Shown here piece after piece: positions 12,201 through 24,560 of a DNA stretch of 64,000 nt. The stretch comes from Promerops cafer (lineage: Eukaryota; Chordata; Aves; Passeriformes; Nectariniidae): assembly GCA_013398275.1 (NCBI GenBank), contig VZSE01015514.1:744004-808003 (forward strand), read 5' to 3'. Numbering within the stretch: the first letter of the stretch is position 1; every line of letters begins with the position of its first letter. The position numbers and the translations under genes are program-made. Below the pieces are notes generated by a model. The model made no database searches. It had not been told where the DNA came from and saw only the letters and a list, made by a program, of their open reading frames with translations.

Positions 12201-13536
12201 TCCTTGAAATCACATCAGTTGGACAATATCAGGAATGCAGGTAATACATCTGCCTTCCCTCACATTTCCTCCTACCTTACACAAAATATCTCCTGCCTTA
12301 AGGCAGCTTTGCAAATTCCATTCCTCCTAGAGCCAGGAAGAACTGGGAAACACAATGCACACTCAACCTGACAGAGACTGAATTAGAGTATGTTAGTTGC
12401 ATCCATGTTGACACTGGGAAACCATCCATTTTTCCCAATATAGAGCCAAGACATTTACAGAAGACTCTCAGAAGGCTGCGTATTGCTCTGCAGATCTGTG
12501 AGTCTCCACAAACCAGAAAGACTGCTCTCTAACATGGATAAACAAATACAGTCCAAAATATTACCACCTTTAATCAGCACTGAAAAGGGACTCCATGGTA
12601 CTGCTGTCTTGAGTGGCTATCACAAGGGAGCACATTGAAAGAGCAACACTTAAACGTTCCTGTGCACATCACAGGTTCTATAAGGAAACAAAAGAAAATA
12701 AAACAACCCTGATAGAATAACTACTCTTTTTCCTCCAACCTTTTTATGCTGTTTCCTATGGAGTTCTTCACTAATGTGTGCAGAATATCTAACTATTGCT
12801 ATAAATTCAGGTGTTAGTTTGCTGCAGTGCCACTATCTTTTAGTTTGCTAAAGACATGCTGCAGCTGGAACAGTTGCTTTTAAATTAACTTTTGTAATTT
12901 GCGATAATTTTTATTGCCTGTTTTCTTACATTTAAGTTTTATATCTAGTGTAAGAGAAAATTAAGATGCATGTTATATTAATATAAGAAATACTTAAAGC
13001 TTGCACATAGGCTTCATCACTTGAGGACGAGATAGGTGGATTTGAGCAATAACTATAAAAGTCCACTGATCGCCCAATATTTCAAGACGGATCCCTCTTA
13101 AATCTTGCATGGTTGGAATGATCACAAAATGTAAAGAAACGCCAGGAAATAAAAATATGAAAGTGTAGATTGGTGCCATTTTAGCATTCCCAGACATGAG
13201 CAAGCTATGGTGTTAACATATCCATTCAATTTGCTTGAATGCCTGAATCCCCATACGATCCTCCTCCAAGCACAATGTGTGGTTAGCTTTTAAATGGACC
13301 AGTCTTAGCTTCTCATATACATATCACTCATCTGATCATACAGCTTAAATGTGAATTGCACCATTTTTTTCCAAACAATTCCCTTAAGATTCATGCCATT
13401 CACATTACTAACAGGCATACTTATTTTAGTCCTCAGTTTCTTCCTAGTATGTTAGCCCTAGTAGCTTCTAAAAAGTTAACCATAACAATACTCTCCAAAT
13501 TTAAACTACTTCAAGTTCAGTCAATATTCAAGTCTT

Positions 13537-13582
13537 AAAAACAAACAAACCAAAGCCAAAAATAAAAAAGCAAACAAAAAAG
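13537..13582 (+). repeat. A/C-rich low-complexity tract
   Basis: A run of AAACAAACAAACCAAAGCCAAAAATAAAAAAGC-type words, G-poor on the plus strand. It has the same composition and polarity as the tracts near 9086, 36894, 61936 and 63400. Confidence 0.7.
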
Positions 13583-13693
13583 GAGGGTTTTTTAAATTAT
13601 TTTACTACCTCAATGTGACTAAAACAAGTATCCTACATCATTATGCTATATTCACTTTGTATAAATGCAAATAAGTCCATTAGATAAAAAGCA

Positions 13694-13707
13694 TGTGTGT
13701 GTGTGTG
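13694..13707. repeat. (TG)7 microsatellite
   Basis: Seven uninterrupted TG units. Too short to be strongly polymorphic. Confidence 0.9.
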
Positions 13708-16700
13708 AGTGAAATCAGGCCCATCAGTCACTACATTTCTTACACATACAGAAATATGCTAGCAATGCACTGCTCAGCCACTTCAAAACACAGCAAAACA
13801 AACTGCATCAGCTGCTGAACACAGACTGATTTCAGGGAAATTCCTGAGTTAAGAAAGCAATGCACACAGACTCCTTCTGCCTGTAATGCCTCTGAGAATA
13901 AATTGTATGTCACTGTTAAATAAATCACAGCTCATTAGCAAGTCATAAAATCCACCTTCATGAGAAACAACAAAAATGTCATGTACTAGTAAGAATAATT
14001 CTCTGTTTAACATTACCTTTCTTCTTACTTGCAGAGGTTCCCCTCTAATACTTGTTTCATACACTCATTGCATTCCTAGCAAATGCTTAGATACATCTTA
14101 ATTTCTGCAGAGCGAGTGCCATCACTCTGAGTGTAAAGGTCAAATTTTGCTCTTACACCAAAGCAATGCCTTGGAAGCCCCAAGTTAAACTGAGATAGTA
14201 TGAACAAAACTGAACCAAATAGCTTCATATACTGGTAATCAGCCAGTCTGCCAGCTTGCTACTGGAGCAAAGTAAGTTATCTGCCAATTCTTGAGCAGGT
14301 AAGTGCTCTCCACATGAAGAACCAAGGCTCTTGAAGCCAGAGGATTATGTTTAGATAGCTTCCATACTACTTACACTGCAGTGCATTTTCTCAGGCAGAC
14401 TATATATGGTCAGGGAGCATGATCTGGCTAATGCACATTTAGTAATGCAGGTCTCCACATAAAGACAAAAAGAGTTTTTGTTAGAAGCTGCACTAACCAA
14501 AACTAATGAATTTAGGGGCACATTTCATTACAAGTAGGACTGAACCCTACATCACAGGTTTTTGTGAGGTTAGTGCCTGATACAACAGTTCTACAAAACT
14601 TTGAAAGTTGCTCTGCAAGCAGAGGGTGAGACAGAAGTTCAAAACTTCGAGGTGATCTTAGAGAAAAAACAATAGCAAGGGTCACTGAACTTTTCACTGT
14701 TTCCAGCTAACCCTGACAAATCAGTCCCAATTGTTTAATATTGTTTTCTTCTTTATCCAAAATAAGACTTCAGCTTATTAATACACAAAATTTTCAACTA
14801 TTTATTCTGCTCAAAGCACATGAAGATTTCATTTCTTATAGACCTGATACTGCTTTGGTCTCTGCTGTCGTATTCAGAAAACCCATCCACTGTGCTGTGT
14901 GCCATAGGAGAACTGCATCAATGATAATAATCCAAACACACAAGTTGCTGCACGCTTTTAGAAAACACATCCTGCTAACTTCCCACCAGAAAGGATAAAG
15001 ATAGGTTCCAAGCTAAGCCACACAGCAAAAACTTTACATAAAGTATTTCATCTACTAAAACAATATTGTTCATTTAAATAATTTACTAGTTGTGCAACTA
15101 AGACATTACTTCAAAACTCATGCATAAACCCAGAGTGAGTTGGGAGCTTTCATCTACATGGCCTGTTTTGAAATCTGGTATGAGATGAGTGCTGATGTCA
15201 CAAGGCATTTTTGCCATGTAGTTTTGCATCACTGAAATAATTTTTTCACTCTGCACTCATTGACAGTTGTATTAAATCTGATGAATATGACGATTTCCCC
15301 TACACTGTCAGATTCTAGTGAAACGTGAGTTTTCAGTGGTTCAAGAACTGGAGCTGTCAACTATAATTTAAAACTGCACCCAAATAATGACAAAACATTC
15401 CTTCAGTATTTTAAAGACGTCTTAAAAGAAGACTCCTTAATAAAATATCCCCTCTTTGCATGAGCAAAGTCTCATTAGAAACCCCCATTAATTAATAACT
15501 TATATTCTTAAAAGAATTTTTAAGAAGTCTCAGATTTCAGACTCTGAATTGAGCTAAAGCCCCAGAGGCAAACTGCAGGTTTAATTTAGTGTAAGAGAGT
15601 CTCATCATTTTCATTAAGCATGTTATCTGGAGAGAGAACTGATGATTTCCAGACTACAAAGCACTTGACTTCCAAGAACCTACCGATCTGTCAAGTCTCT
15701 TAGTATCACCTAAGAAAGAGGCAAAAGCAGAAGAGCATGTGTTCCATGTCAGAGCTGCTCAAAATTTTTACTTCTCCTGCCATGCATGTCTCCTCCTTAC
15801 TGAATCTATTCTGAATAGGAAGCACAATTCATGCGGACAATGTAATTGCTTAATTATTGCAGCCTTCTTACCTTCCAAAGCAAACTAATCCAAAAGAAAT
15901 CAGGAAAACAGAAAGCAACTGATTGCATCTCATGAGCCAGAGCACTGAAAACAGTGGAAAAAACCAAATAGGATAATGATCAAAAGATATTTTTCTAGCA
16001 CCAGTGCCACAGAATTCATAAAAAGTTTAAAGGAAACTTTCAGATTAGCATTTGGTAGTTTGCGCTCACATCTTCTGCTCCCCTTCCTCCCCCATCTTAC
16101 TCTGTGGCAATGTCTGTCTGATAAAACCTTAGCAAGCACAGATGTATACTCCTTAAAACTAATGGTATGAATGAAAGTTTATTCCTAGGCAACCTGAGTA
16201 TGGCAATAATAGTCACTACTGGTCTTCTACAAGACTTTGACCACAGCAGGACGTATCAGGAGCAGCACCTTTAGTTCCAGCCTCAAAGAGAATCTCCATT
16301 CAACCAATACTGCCCACTGAGGGCCAAATGGGAATACAATTCTTATGTGCGAGGCGCTTCAGGGAGAACACACTCTACCCACTCACCATTTTTGGCCAGT
16401 AGCAGTCTGAGCTAAGTTTGAAATGTTGTTTTAAAGACAGAGCTAAAACCACCCAAAATACACTTGAGTTTCCTTTTTCATCAAGTCATGTTAAATAAGA
16501 AAGGTAAGCCCTGAACTCTTTATGCTTTAATGTGCAGGATTACTTTGCACCTCTGTCTTGTTTGTATCTCCTCTCAGGATGTGGAGAGAATTACTTACAA
16601 TAATATTCTTTACAAGTGCTGCTGTTTGCAGACTCATTCTCATTTAACATTTAATTGAGGCTTCTAAAAAGAAGCAGCATGCTGAGTCTCTTATCACACA

Positions 16701-19700
16701 TATAGGTTTAAGCATTTCAAAGAGTCAACTCCACAAACTGAACTAGTCTGAACGTGAAGCTGCACTTGTTTTTCATTGTACAACTTCAGGAAAGGCTGAG
16801 TAAGTTAACATTATTCTCCAAGCAGTATTGTGCAATTCCTTTGAAAGCCATAATCAATGGGTGCCAATTAAATACATTTCTGCCAAAAAATTGATTATTT
16901 GACTAGTATAATAAAAAAATTGGTAGGACATACCATATTAATACATCTTTCACACAATACTTTAACTCAGTGATACTTCAGCATGAGAATTAAATAATTT
17001 TTGAAAAACACTGTCCTCTTTCTTTAAAGCAGTGCTACCACCAACACTGCCCAGCAACACGCACATGGCATAATACTTACCTGTTCTGTGTTCTGTTTCA
17101 AAGCAGCCCCTACATCAAGATGTTTCCATCTTTGCTGCCTGAAACAATTACAACAATGTAACACTGGACCTTCTCACTCCAAACCCTTTCTTCCAAGCGG
17201 CAGGGAGGAATTCCAGGCTTCAGTGTGAGGGGCCAACAGGTAATAGTTTTTTTGGAGCAAGGCTCTCAGTGGAAGTCTCAGTCTGAAATGGATCCACTTC
17301 TGTGGAGAGTGGGAGGATTTGAAGAAACCAGGCAAATGGTATTTGACCTTTGCTCTTAAAACAAGCAGAAAAAACCCCAAAAGCCTGAAACTCACTGGGT
17401 GGCACATGTAGACCCTTTATGCAAAGCTTTGTTTTTCTCCTTCAGTAATGCTTGAACAGTCAGAGAAAGCAACATGCAAGAAAGAAGTTTTATTGTCCAG
17501 CTATCCGACACTGCATGCTCCCTGGAAGCTTCCTCTCAGATTATCTTGTTGTGCTTAGTTGGGTAACAATATGTTTCAGTAAAATATTTCACTATACTTG
17601 AAAAAAAGCCTTAACAGCAGTCTCAGGGAAAATGACCATGAATAAATGTGAGGCTGCTTTTCCTAAAAAGTGGCAGATATTGAATGAACTTGATTGGCAG
17701 CGTTTGAAATACTCCATCATCTGCTAGACTGGCAGCTCTTGAGTCAAACACAGAAAGTACCTCCAAGCACTCTGCAGTTATCCAGCACTGAGATAATTAA
17801 CCACTGCTAGATTATGTCAGTGCAACCAAAAAAATAAGTTTATTTGAAGCTTCTGTTTACATACAACCCCTAAGGTATTCTCATTTTGAAGAGGTTGTTC
17901 AAAAATGGTATCAGCACAGCATCAGCATTAAGAGATACATTTTCAAGCAGTGTTTCTCTGACCTGACCTAATAAAATAACTTATCCACAAATGCAAGCAA
18001 TATTTGTAGAATCCCCATGTGATCTTTAAACAAGAGTCATTACTTTTCCATACTTGCAAAAGAGAATTGATATTTATTTTAAATACTTAAATGCATCGTC
18101 CCTCTTTTTCTCTGCAGGAAAAGCCCATTATTTTCACAGCTGAAAGCAATAATTTCTAAATGGGAAAATATTTCCAAGCAAGAAACTTCTAATTATCACC
18201 AAGCTGCTCAATTGTTATTTTGTTTGGGCTTTTTTCTGTTCTCCTCCTCCACAAAAAACCATCTGCAAAGAGGGTGGAATTTAGGTGTGCATAAGACTAC
18301 CCATTTACAGGCAATAAGCTCTTCAAAGCATGTATGGTTTCTCCAAAAAGCAACATTAATACCGTTCACATTTGGCACTAGTGTGCTTAGAAAAGGAAAA
18401 GTACTCCCTAGCATTTGAGAGAGGAATGTGAACATCTTTCAAAGTCTTACCTATTGGGTCATAGCAGTGATCATATTCTTCTTCATAAAAGACACAAATC
18501 AGAGGCTAGCTTCTGCAAGAACCGTCTTTCTCCTAAATTAAAGGCTGATAAAGTTCTTAAAGGCTGATTTCTGCTAACTGAAAAGATTAGTGCTGGTTTT
18601 ATACAGGCTCTTCTCCTCTGCCAGTCCCAAGGCTGTTCTTACAAGCAACCACCAAGCAGTAATCATACAGCCAAAGATAACCTAGAATAAGACAAATCTC
18701 TTCTCACAGTCTTGTGCCTACATAGATGTAAATATTCTGAACCCCCATTTTTATCAGAGCAATGGCAAACGATTCCTGCACTAGTCCATTACTGAAATGC
18801 TTGAAAACTTGGACAAGATGTATCACAGGCAAAAGCCTGAAGGATGGAAGAAAATTTGATAGAGTACAGAATGTCATAAAATATAGATCCATTACTATCA
18901 TGGGAAAAGCAGAATATGTGCAGCTGTCCAGAAAATAATCAGGAGGTTACATTAATTACAGCCCTTTTCCCTGCTTGACATTTCACCACAATACAATTGC
19001 TACTTTTTCAGCTGCTGGTAGGACTCATACTACATTTTCCTAATTTGAACAGAATGATAGCAAAGTGAATTAAGTTAAGAGACTTGCTTTTCTACCAGAT
19101 GTCAGAGAAGAACACAACTCTATTTTCACAAAAGATTTTCCAGGCAGATTACAGATGTTTACAGATGCAGCCAGCTAGAAAAACAGAATGGGCTAGGCTG
19201 TTACCTCTTTCTTTCTAGAAGGAAGAGATTAAAATAGTGGAAAGACTCCCCCCCAGCCCCAAAAACATCATAGCAAGTTGGTGGACTAGGTCCTTGTGTT
19301 TAAGTCCTAGAGGACATAATGGTCTCAAAAGTGGCAGAATTGACTTTGAAAAAAAAATGCAGTAGCAGAAAATGCAGCGTACTATTTTTCTGTCAGCTCA
19401 ATTTTATGAGTAACATTAACACCTACAAGTCATGCCTGGCTGAAGTCTTTCAGTGTTTTTATCCCTTTTCCCTCATTGTCATAAAATGGCTATTATACAA
19501 GGGTATATATAATTTTATGTTAACGGTAGGAAAAGTAACGTCTCTGGACTAATATCTACAATACATTCCTTATCAGATGAGAAGTCCTTTCCGACAAGTA
19601 CAGCCTTCACAGAGGAAACTCTGTGCAAAGAGAGTTGACAGTAACTCAAGAGTTGCTATTATGGAGAAAGTCTCATTTCTCAGCTTTATCCAAAACAAAT

Positions 19701-21422
19701 CCACCCAGAATGAAATTTCACAAACTGGATTCTTAAGACACCAGCACACACTTCCAGACCATTAACTAGGTTCATGGCTTTGGTTCTACAGACAAAAGGT
19801 ATTTCAAAAGCTTAACCACAAACACTTCTCCTCAACACCTCTAACTATTAGTAAGAAAAGCCAGTGACCTTCCATCCTGAAGTACACCCATTTCCAATTC
19901 ATACTCATGACAAGTGGCCACGAAGAAAAGAAACAGATTCACACTGGATGTGAATTCTCTCTGCAGCTGGCACAAGGACACATCACCACTGGACAGAGAA
20001 CATTCCGTTTTTCAACACCTGCAGACATCTGGGGTTTCACTGTAGCTAGGAAAGTGCAAGTTTATGTGGAGTATGCTTAGATCTACCAGAAAAATTAAGA
20101 AAAGAAACAAAAAAAAATGAAGCTATACTGTAGAACTTGGACAATTGAGACAGTAGTTTAACCCAGAGGTACCCCACAGAATCCCATAGAACTGCCATCT
20201 CCAAAAGAATCCAAGTAAAACCATGATTGTGAGGTAATGTTATGCTTGTCCTTCCTCCAAGAAATCTGGCTCTATATAGCTTCACAAACTCCTGCACAAG
20301 GAAAGATGGATGAAGAAGGAGAGGCAAGGAGCAGGAACACCACAGAGGAAAGACTGTCTCTGATCAAGCACCAGTCTTGACTTTAAAAGTTAAAAAGTAA
20401 TCTTTGTCCTAGAACATTAGATCACAGTTAACTGTCTGTTAAAGGTGGCTGTTTTTCAAGGGTAGAGGGAGTTGGGTGGTGGAGACTAAAATAGGGATTA
20501 AAGCCCCTCTACTTCATGAATTTTCTCAAAGCCTCACAACAAAGGATAATGGAAAAGAGCATAAACTTGCAGACTGGAGGCAGGAAAAACATGGGTGAGT
20601 TAGGTATGCACAAGGAATGAAATTAATTTCTGTAAGTATAAGATGGAATGCAGACAAGAACAAATAAAGTTTGGAGTTCTAAGGATCCAAAAGGGCACAA
20701 CTGAGTACAGTAAACATATAAGATTTATGGGAGGGGAAAAACAGAGGCATGAAGACAAAAAAAAATAATGTTACATTCTAATTCTCAACACCAAGCCTAA
20801 ACACCTGAAAGCAGGAATGTACTTGCCAGAGAGAATTTTTAGTGGTGATGTGAATGGCAAGGGGAAGGCAATTCAACATGTGGAACTACTCAATAGTTTT
20901 TACACAGTTACTGTCTTTCTCACCCTCAGTGCTCTGTGCAAAGCCCAGCAGAGTTAATTTCAGCACATTTACAAGCAGGTTACTAGCCAGAGGACACATC
21001 CTAACTGAGTTAGGATAAAAGATAGACTTCAGGAGAATTATATGTAAATCTCCTCCAGTACACCCTATAACAAATTCTGTGTAGGGTTTTGGAGATCAGC
21101 AGGAACAGCTCCATTCTCTTCATATTCCTGAGTCCTGAAGGTGGTCATCACTCCTTTTCTTTCCCTGTGTACTAAGCAGGCAAAGAGGTTTGCCAGTGAG
21201 TATCTAGGTACACCATCTGTGGCATAATTATAGTGGTACACTTACACACTGGCAAAGAAACACCCTCCTGCAGACAAGGCTGCTGATGCACAACAGCCCA
21301 CCCTGAGACATAACCATTAAAGGGGATGCTCCCACACAGGGCTTGACCCATCAACTGACCAGGTTTGATTAAACCTATGACAGCAATTCCATACTTTACA
21401 CTGAGCCAAGAAACCTGTACCT

Positions 21423-22240
21423 ATCATACAACCATAGAATATGCTGAGTTGGAAGGGACCATCAAGATCTGTGAATCCAATTCCTGGCCATGCACATAAC
21501 ATCCCAGGAATCAGACCATATGCCTGACAGCATTGTCCAAATGCTTCTTGAACTCTGTGAACTATGCCAGGCTTGCTGCTGTGACCATTTCCCTGGGGAG
21601 CCTGTTCCAGTGCTCAGTCACCCTCTGGTACCAAATCACCTTTTCCTGGTATCAAATCTAAGCCTCCCCTCACTCAGTTTCAGGCCATTTCCTTGAGTCC
21701 TCTCACTTGTCACCACAGAGAAGAGATCAGTGTCTCCCCCTCCTCTTCCCTTCATGAGGACGTTGAAGACCACAGTGAGATCTCCCTCTATGTCTCCTTT
21801 TCTTCAGGCTGAACACACCAAGTGACCTCAGCTGCTCCTCATGCTGCTTTCCCTCCAGATCTTCCACCATTCTTGTGGCCCTCCTTTGGATGCTCCCTAA
21901 TGGCTTTATACCCTTATATTGGGGCACCCAGAACTGCCCCCAGCACTGGAGGTGAGCCCGCCCCAGTGCAGAGCAGAGCAGGACAATCCCCTTCCTTGCC
22001 CTGCTGGTGATGCTGTGCCTGATGCCCCCCAGGACAGGGTTGGCCCTCCTGGCTGCCAGGGCACTGCTGACTTATGTTCAACTTGCCATCGACCAGGACC
22101 TCCAGGGCCCTTTTTGGAGTGCTGGTCTCCAGCCTCTCCTTCCCCAGTTATATGCACAACCCCACCCCAGATGCAGCATCCAGCACTTGCCCTCCTTAAA
22201 CTTCATACAGTTGGTGATTGGCCAGCTCTCTGTAAAAAAA
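21423..22240 (-). mobile_element. CR1 LINE, 5'-truncated, about 0.8 kb, minus strand
   Basis: Read on the minus strand, it ends with the typical CR1 3' terminus: GATGGTCCCTTCCAACTCAG then ATATTCTATGGTTGTATG. Upstream are the conserved C-terminal ORF2 words: QRRATRMVEDLEGKQHEEQL, then RSLGVFSLKKRR (about 21785-21875), and before that KEGKCWMLHLG and VLVDGKLN-like stretches (about 22060-22215). The reading frame shifts several times (for example after KKRR), so no functional protein remains. Its GC content is well above that of the surrounding intron, and its words are close to full CR1 conservation, so this is one of the younger copies here. The reverse-transcriptase catalytic core is absent through 5' truncation. 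Antisense open frames on the plus strand (21490-22282) are shadows. Confidence 0.94.
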
Positions 22241-24365
22241 TGGGTACCAGTGCCTTTTTCACTTCCTCATGAGACTATGTAACAAAGTAAGGAACATTTT
22301 CTCAAGGACAAGTCCTCTAGCTGTAAATGAGGCCCTGACCTTACTATTTACTACTTACCCACTACCAATGGGATCTCCTTCAGACAAGAAAATTAGTAGA
22401 GGGCACAATTGTTTAAAAAGACTACACACATACATGTGTGTACACACACCCCATACCCCCTCAACTCCCTCTTTCTCAAACATAAAACCATCTTCAGTTC
22501 ACTTCCTCAGGTACTACTGGCATTAAAACATGAGTACACAGGAATGTCAAAGTTAGGATACAAGTCAATGCTGGAAAAATTTTTAAATGGGAGCAACACA
22601 GCTAAACACCTCTGGTCAGGTTTTATGACAGTGATTCAATAAAAAAGTACTGCTTCAGTCAGTATGTTTGTCTGTTCAAACAACATGTCGCAGCTATTCA
22701 AGGTTCCACTGGTGAAAAGTCTTTCAGACTTTTTTATCTTTTTCAGATACAGAAAGGTAGCAAGGGAAGCATCAAGCACTCCTCTTCTTGGTGCAGAAAG
22801 AGATGCTCTCATTTTTTTCTCAGGGGTTAAAAAGGAGTGATGAGTTAGTGCTACCCACTGCTCTTAGTACTTCATTACTTGATTAGTATGAAATGTCAAG
22901 TATGTGGTATTACTCAAAAAGAATTTTAAATATTAATGTGCATAGTCAAGCAGTTTGCTATGTTCAGTGCAAAAGCTTTAATCTATAATGCTAAATACAT
23001 CAACAAACAAGAAAAATTTATGAAAAAAGGTGCACAAGACTAAGTCCTAATGCTATATATTTATGCCACATTATTGTGATGTGGCAATTATATTTTCCAG
23101 TGTCCAAATAAAACTGTTACATTTAAGCCTTTGTAATAAAAGTTTACAAAAACTTCTTTTGTCTGACATAAATTCACATTTGTATTTTGCAGGTTACTTA
23201 ATATAAGCGTAAAAATATTAAGATTAATGCTGCCGTGCCAGACATTTTTGTGTCAACCAGAAACATCTAATTGTTTTTGTCTACAAAACTAACGAACATC
23301 ATCTAAAGGGAAGTCAGTATTATCTAAAGCATCACTGCAGTAGAGTAATTCTGAACTTGCTGAACCAGCAATCCTGGGTGCTGATACTTGTGTTGACAGG
23401 AACAAGTCACAGCAACATTTTTAAGACATCAGTTTACAGCTGAAAAAGCCCCAAAACATTTGACAAAATGCCTGCAAAGGTGCAAAGAGTAGGATAAGTT
23501 CACTAAAATTAGGGAATAAGATAAATCATGCTTTAGGACTTAGTAAAGCAAATAAGGTAATCTGAACAGACAGGAGCACCTTCTTTTCTGCAAATGACCA
23601 CACATCTTAACAAGTAATTTCTTCTGCATTGACTACAACTGAGATTGAATCATGTATTTATGAAAACTCTGCACCAGCATTAAGAAAGTGCTGGCATGGC
23701 TTACAACCTTAAGTAATTATCCATGCTGCAAGAATCAGCTCTGATATTAACTGCATTTCCATTTCATGTAGGTGAGGACCAGAAAGCTGCTTACAGACAC
23801 AGATACAACTAAGAAGATACAAAATCTTTTTACTTTACAGTGAGAGATCATCTTAAGATGCTACACCATTAATAAACAGAGAAAAACTAGCTTCTACTAT
23901 AGTATTAACTGTATTTCTCTCAACAGCCAGCCTCGAAAATCAAAATGCAGAAAGCTAACTCACAGATCTGAAGTACAGGTGTCAAGCTTTTAATTGCTTA
24001 GCAGTTTTTCATTTGCAGGGTGGAGGGCAGGAATTAAAGCAAGAAGATTTTAATCATAGTTCAGGAATTGCATTTTCTGTTTTGCACCTTTACATACTCC
24101 CAAATTTGGACAAGGCAACAGTGTTTTTAGCAGCTGCCTCCTTAGTCTGAAGTCTGATCTAATCCTACCGAACGTCTGTAACTTGACAAAAGAAAGAAAT
24201 TACTGTAAAGTAATTAACATCAGAGAAAAAGTTTTCACATTCCAGCTAGGAAATGAGAGACCAGAAAAAGAACACAGCAGATCAAACTCGTGGTTTTACA
24301 CAAGACACCCACAACATAGAAAGAAGTTACTTAGTGTAACACACTGTGACTGCATGACCATCTTT
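22241..24365. other. Intronic sequence, no gene recognised
   Basis: AT-rich. Contains an alternating CA/TG patch at 22423-22449 that includes a perfect 8-bp inverted repeat (TACACACA, loop TACA, TGTGTGTA) and continues as CACACAC. No exon or further repeat was recognised. Confidence 0.55.
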
Positions 24366-24560
24366 TTCAAGGTAATTATGAAGCACTGGCACAGGTTGCC
24401 CAGGAAAGTGGTGGAGTCACCATCCCTGGAGGTATTTTAAAAGACTTAAAAGACTTAGGTGCCTAGGGACACAGTTTAGTGGTGCACTTGGCAGTGCTGG
24501 GTTAAATGGTTGGACTCAATGATTTTAAAGGTCTTTTTCATACTAAACAATTCTATGATT
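24366..24560 (+). mobile_element. CR1 LINE 3'-end fragment, plus strand
   Basis: Encodes the CR1 ORF2 C-terminal words KHWHRLPRKVVESPSLEVF in frame to about 24440. This is followed by the 3' UTR (ACACAGTTTAGTGGTGCACTTGGCAGTGCTGGGTT, GGTTGGACTCAATGATTTTAAAGGTC) and the end CAATTCTATGATT. The frame breaks after EVF within a duplicated AAAAGACTT word. It is severely 5'-truncated, about 195 bp, as is usual for CR1. The upstream part of the 85-codon open frame (from 24183) is unrelated intron. Confidence 0.92.

Larger units (their letters stand above)
9271..21422. other. Long intronic stretch without recognisable gene
   Basis: About 12 kb of AT-rich sequence. Open frames are short (the longest is 123 codons on the minus strand at 11097-11468) and carry no identifiable domain. 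It contains a (TG)7 run at 13694-13707 and an A/C-rich tract at 13537-13582. A 12-bp direct repeat (TTAAAGGCTGAT) lies at 18538-18549 and 18557-18568. No CR1 3' end or LTR end was found. Confidence 0.55.

Noticed and set aside
21906..22282. Overlapping 83-117 codon frames on both strands
   Set aside because: They lie in the CR1 copy and are out of frame or antisense to its ORF2 remnant.
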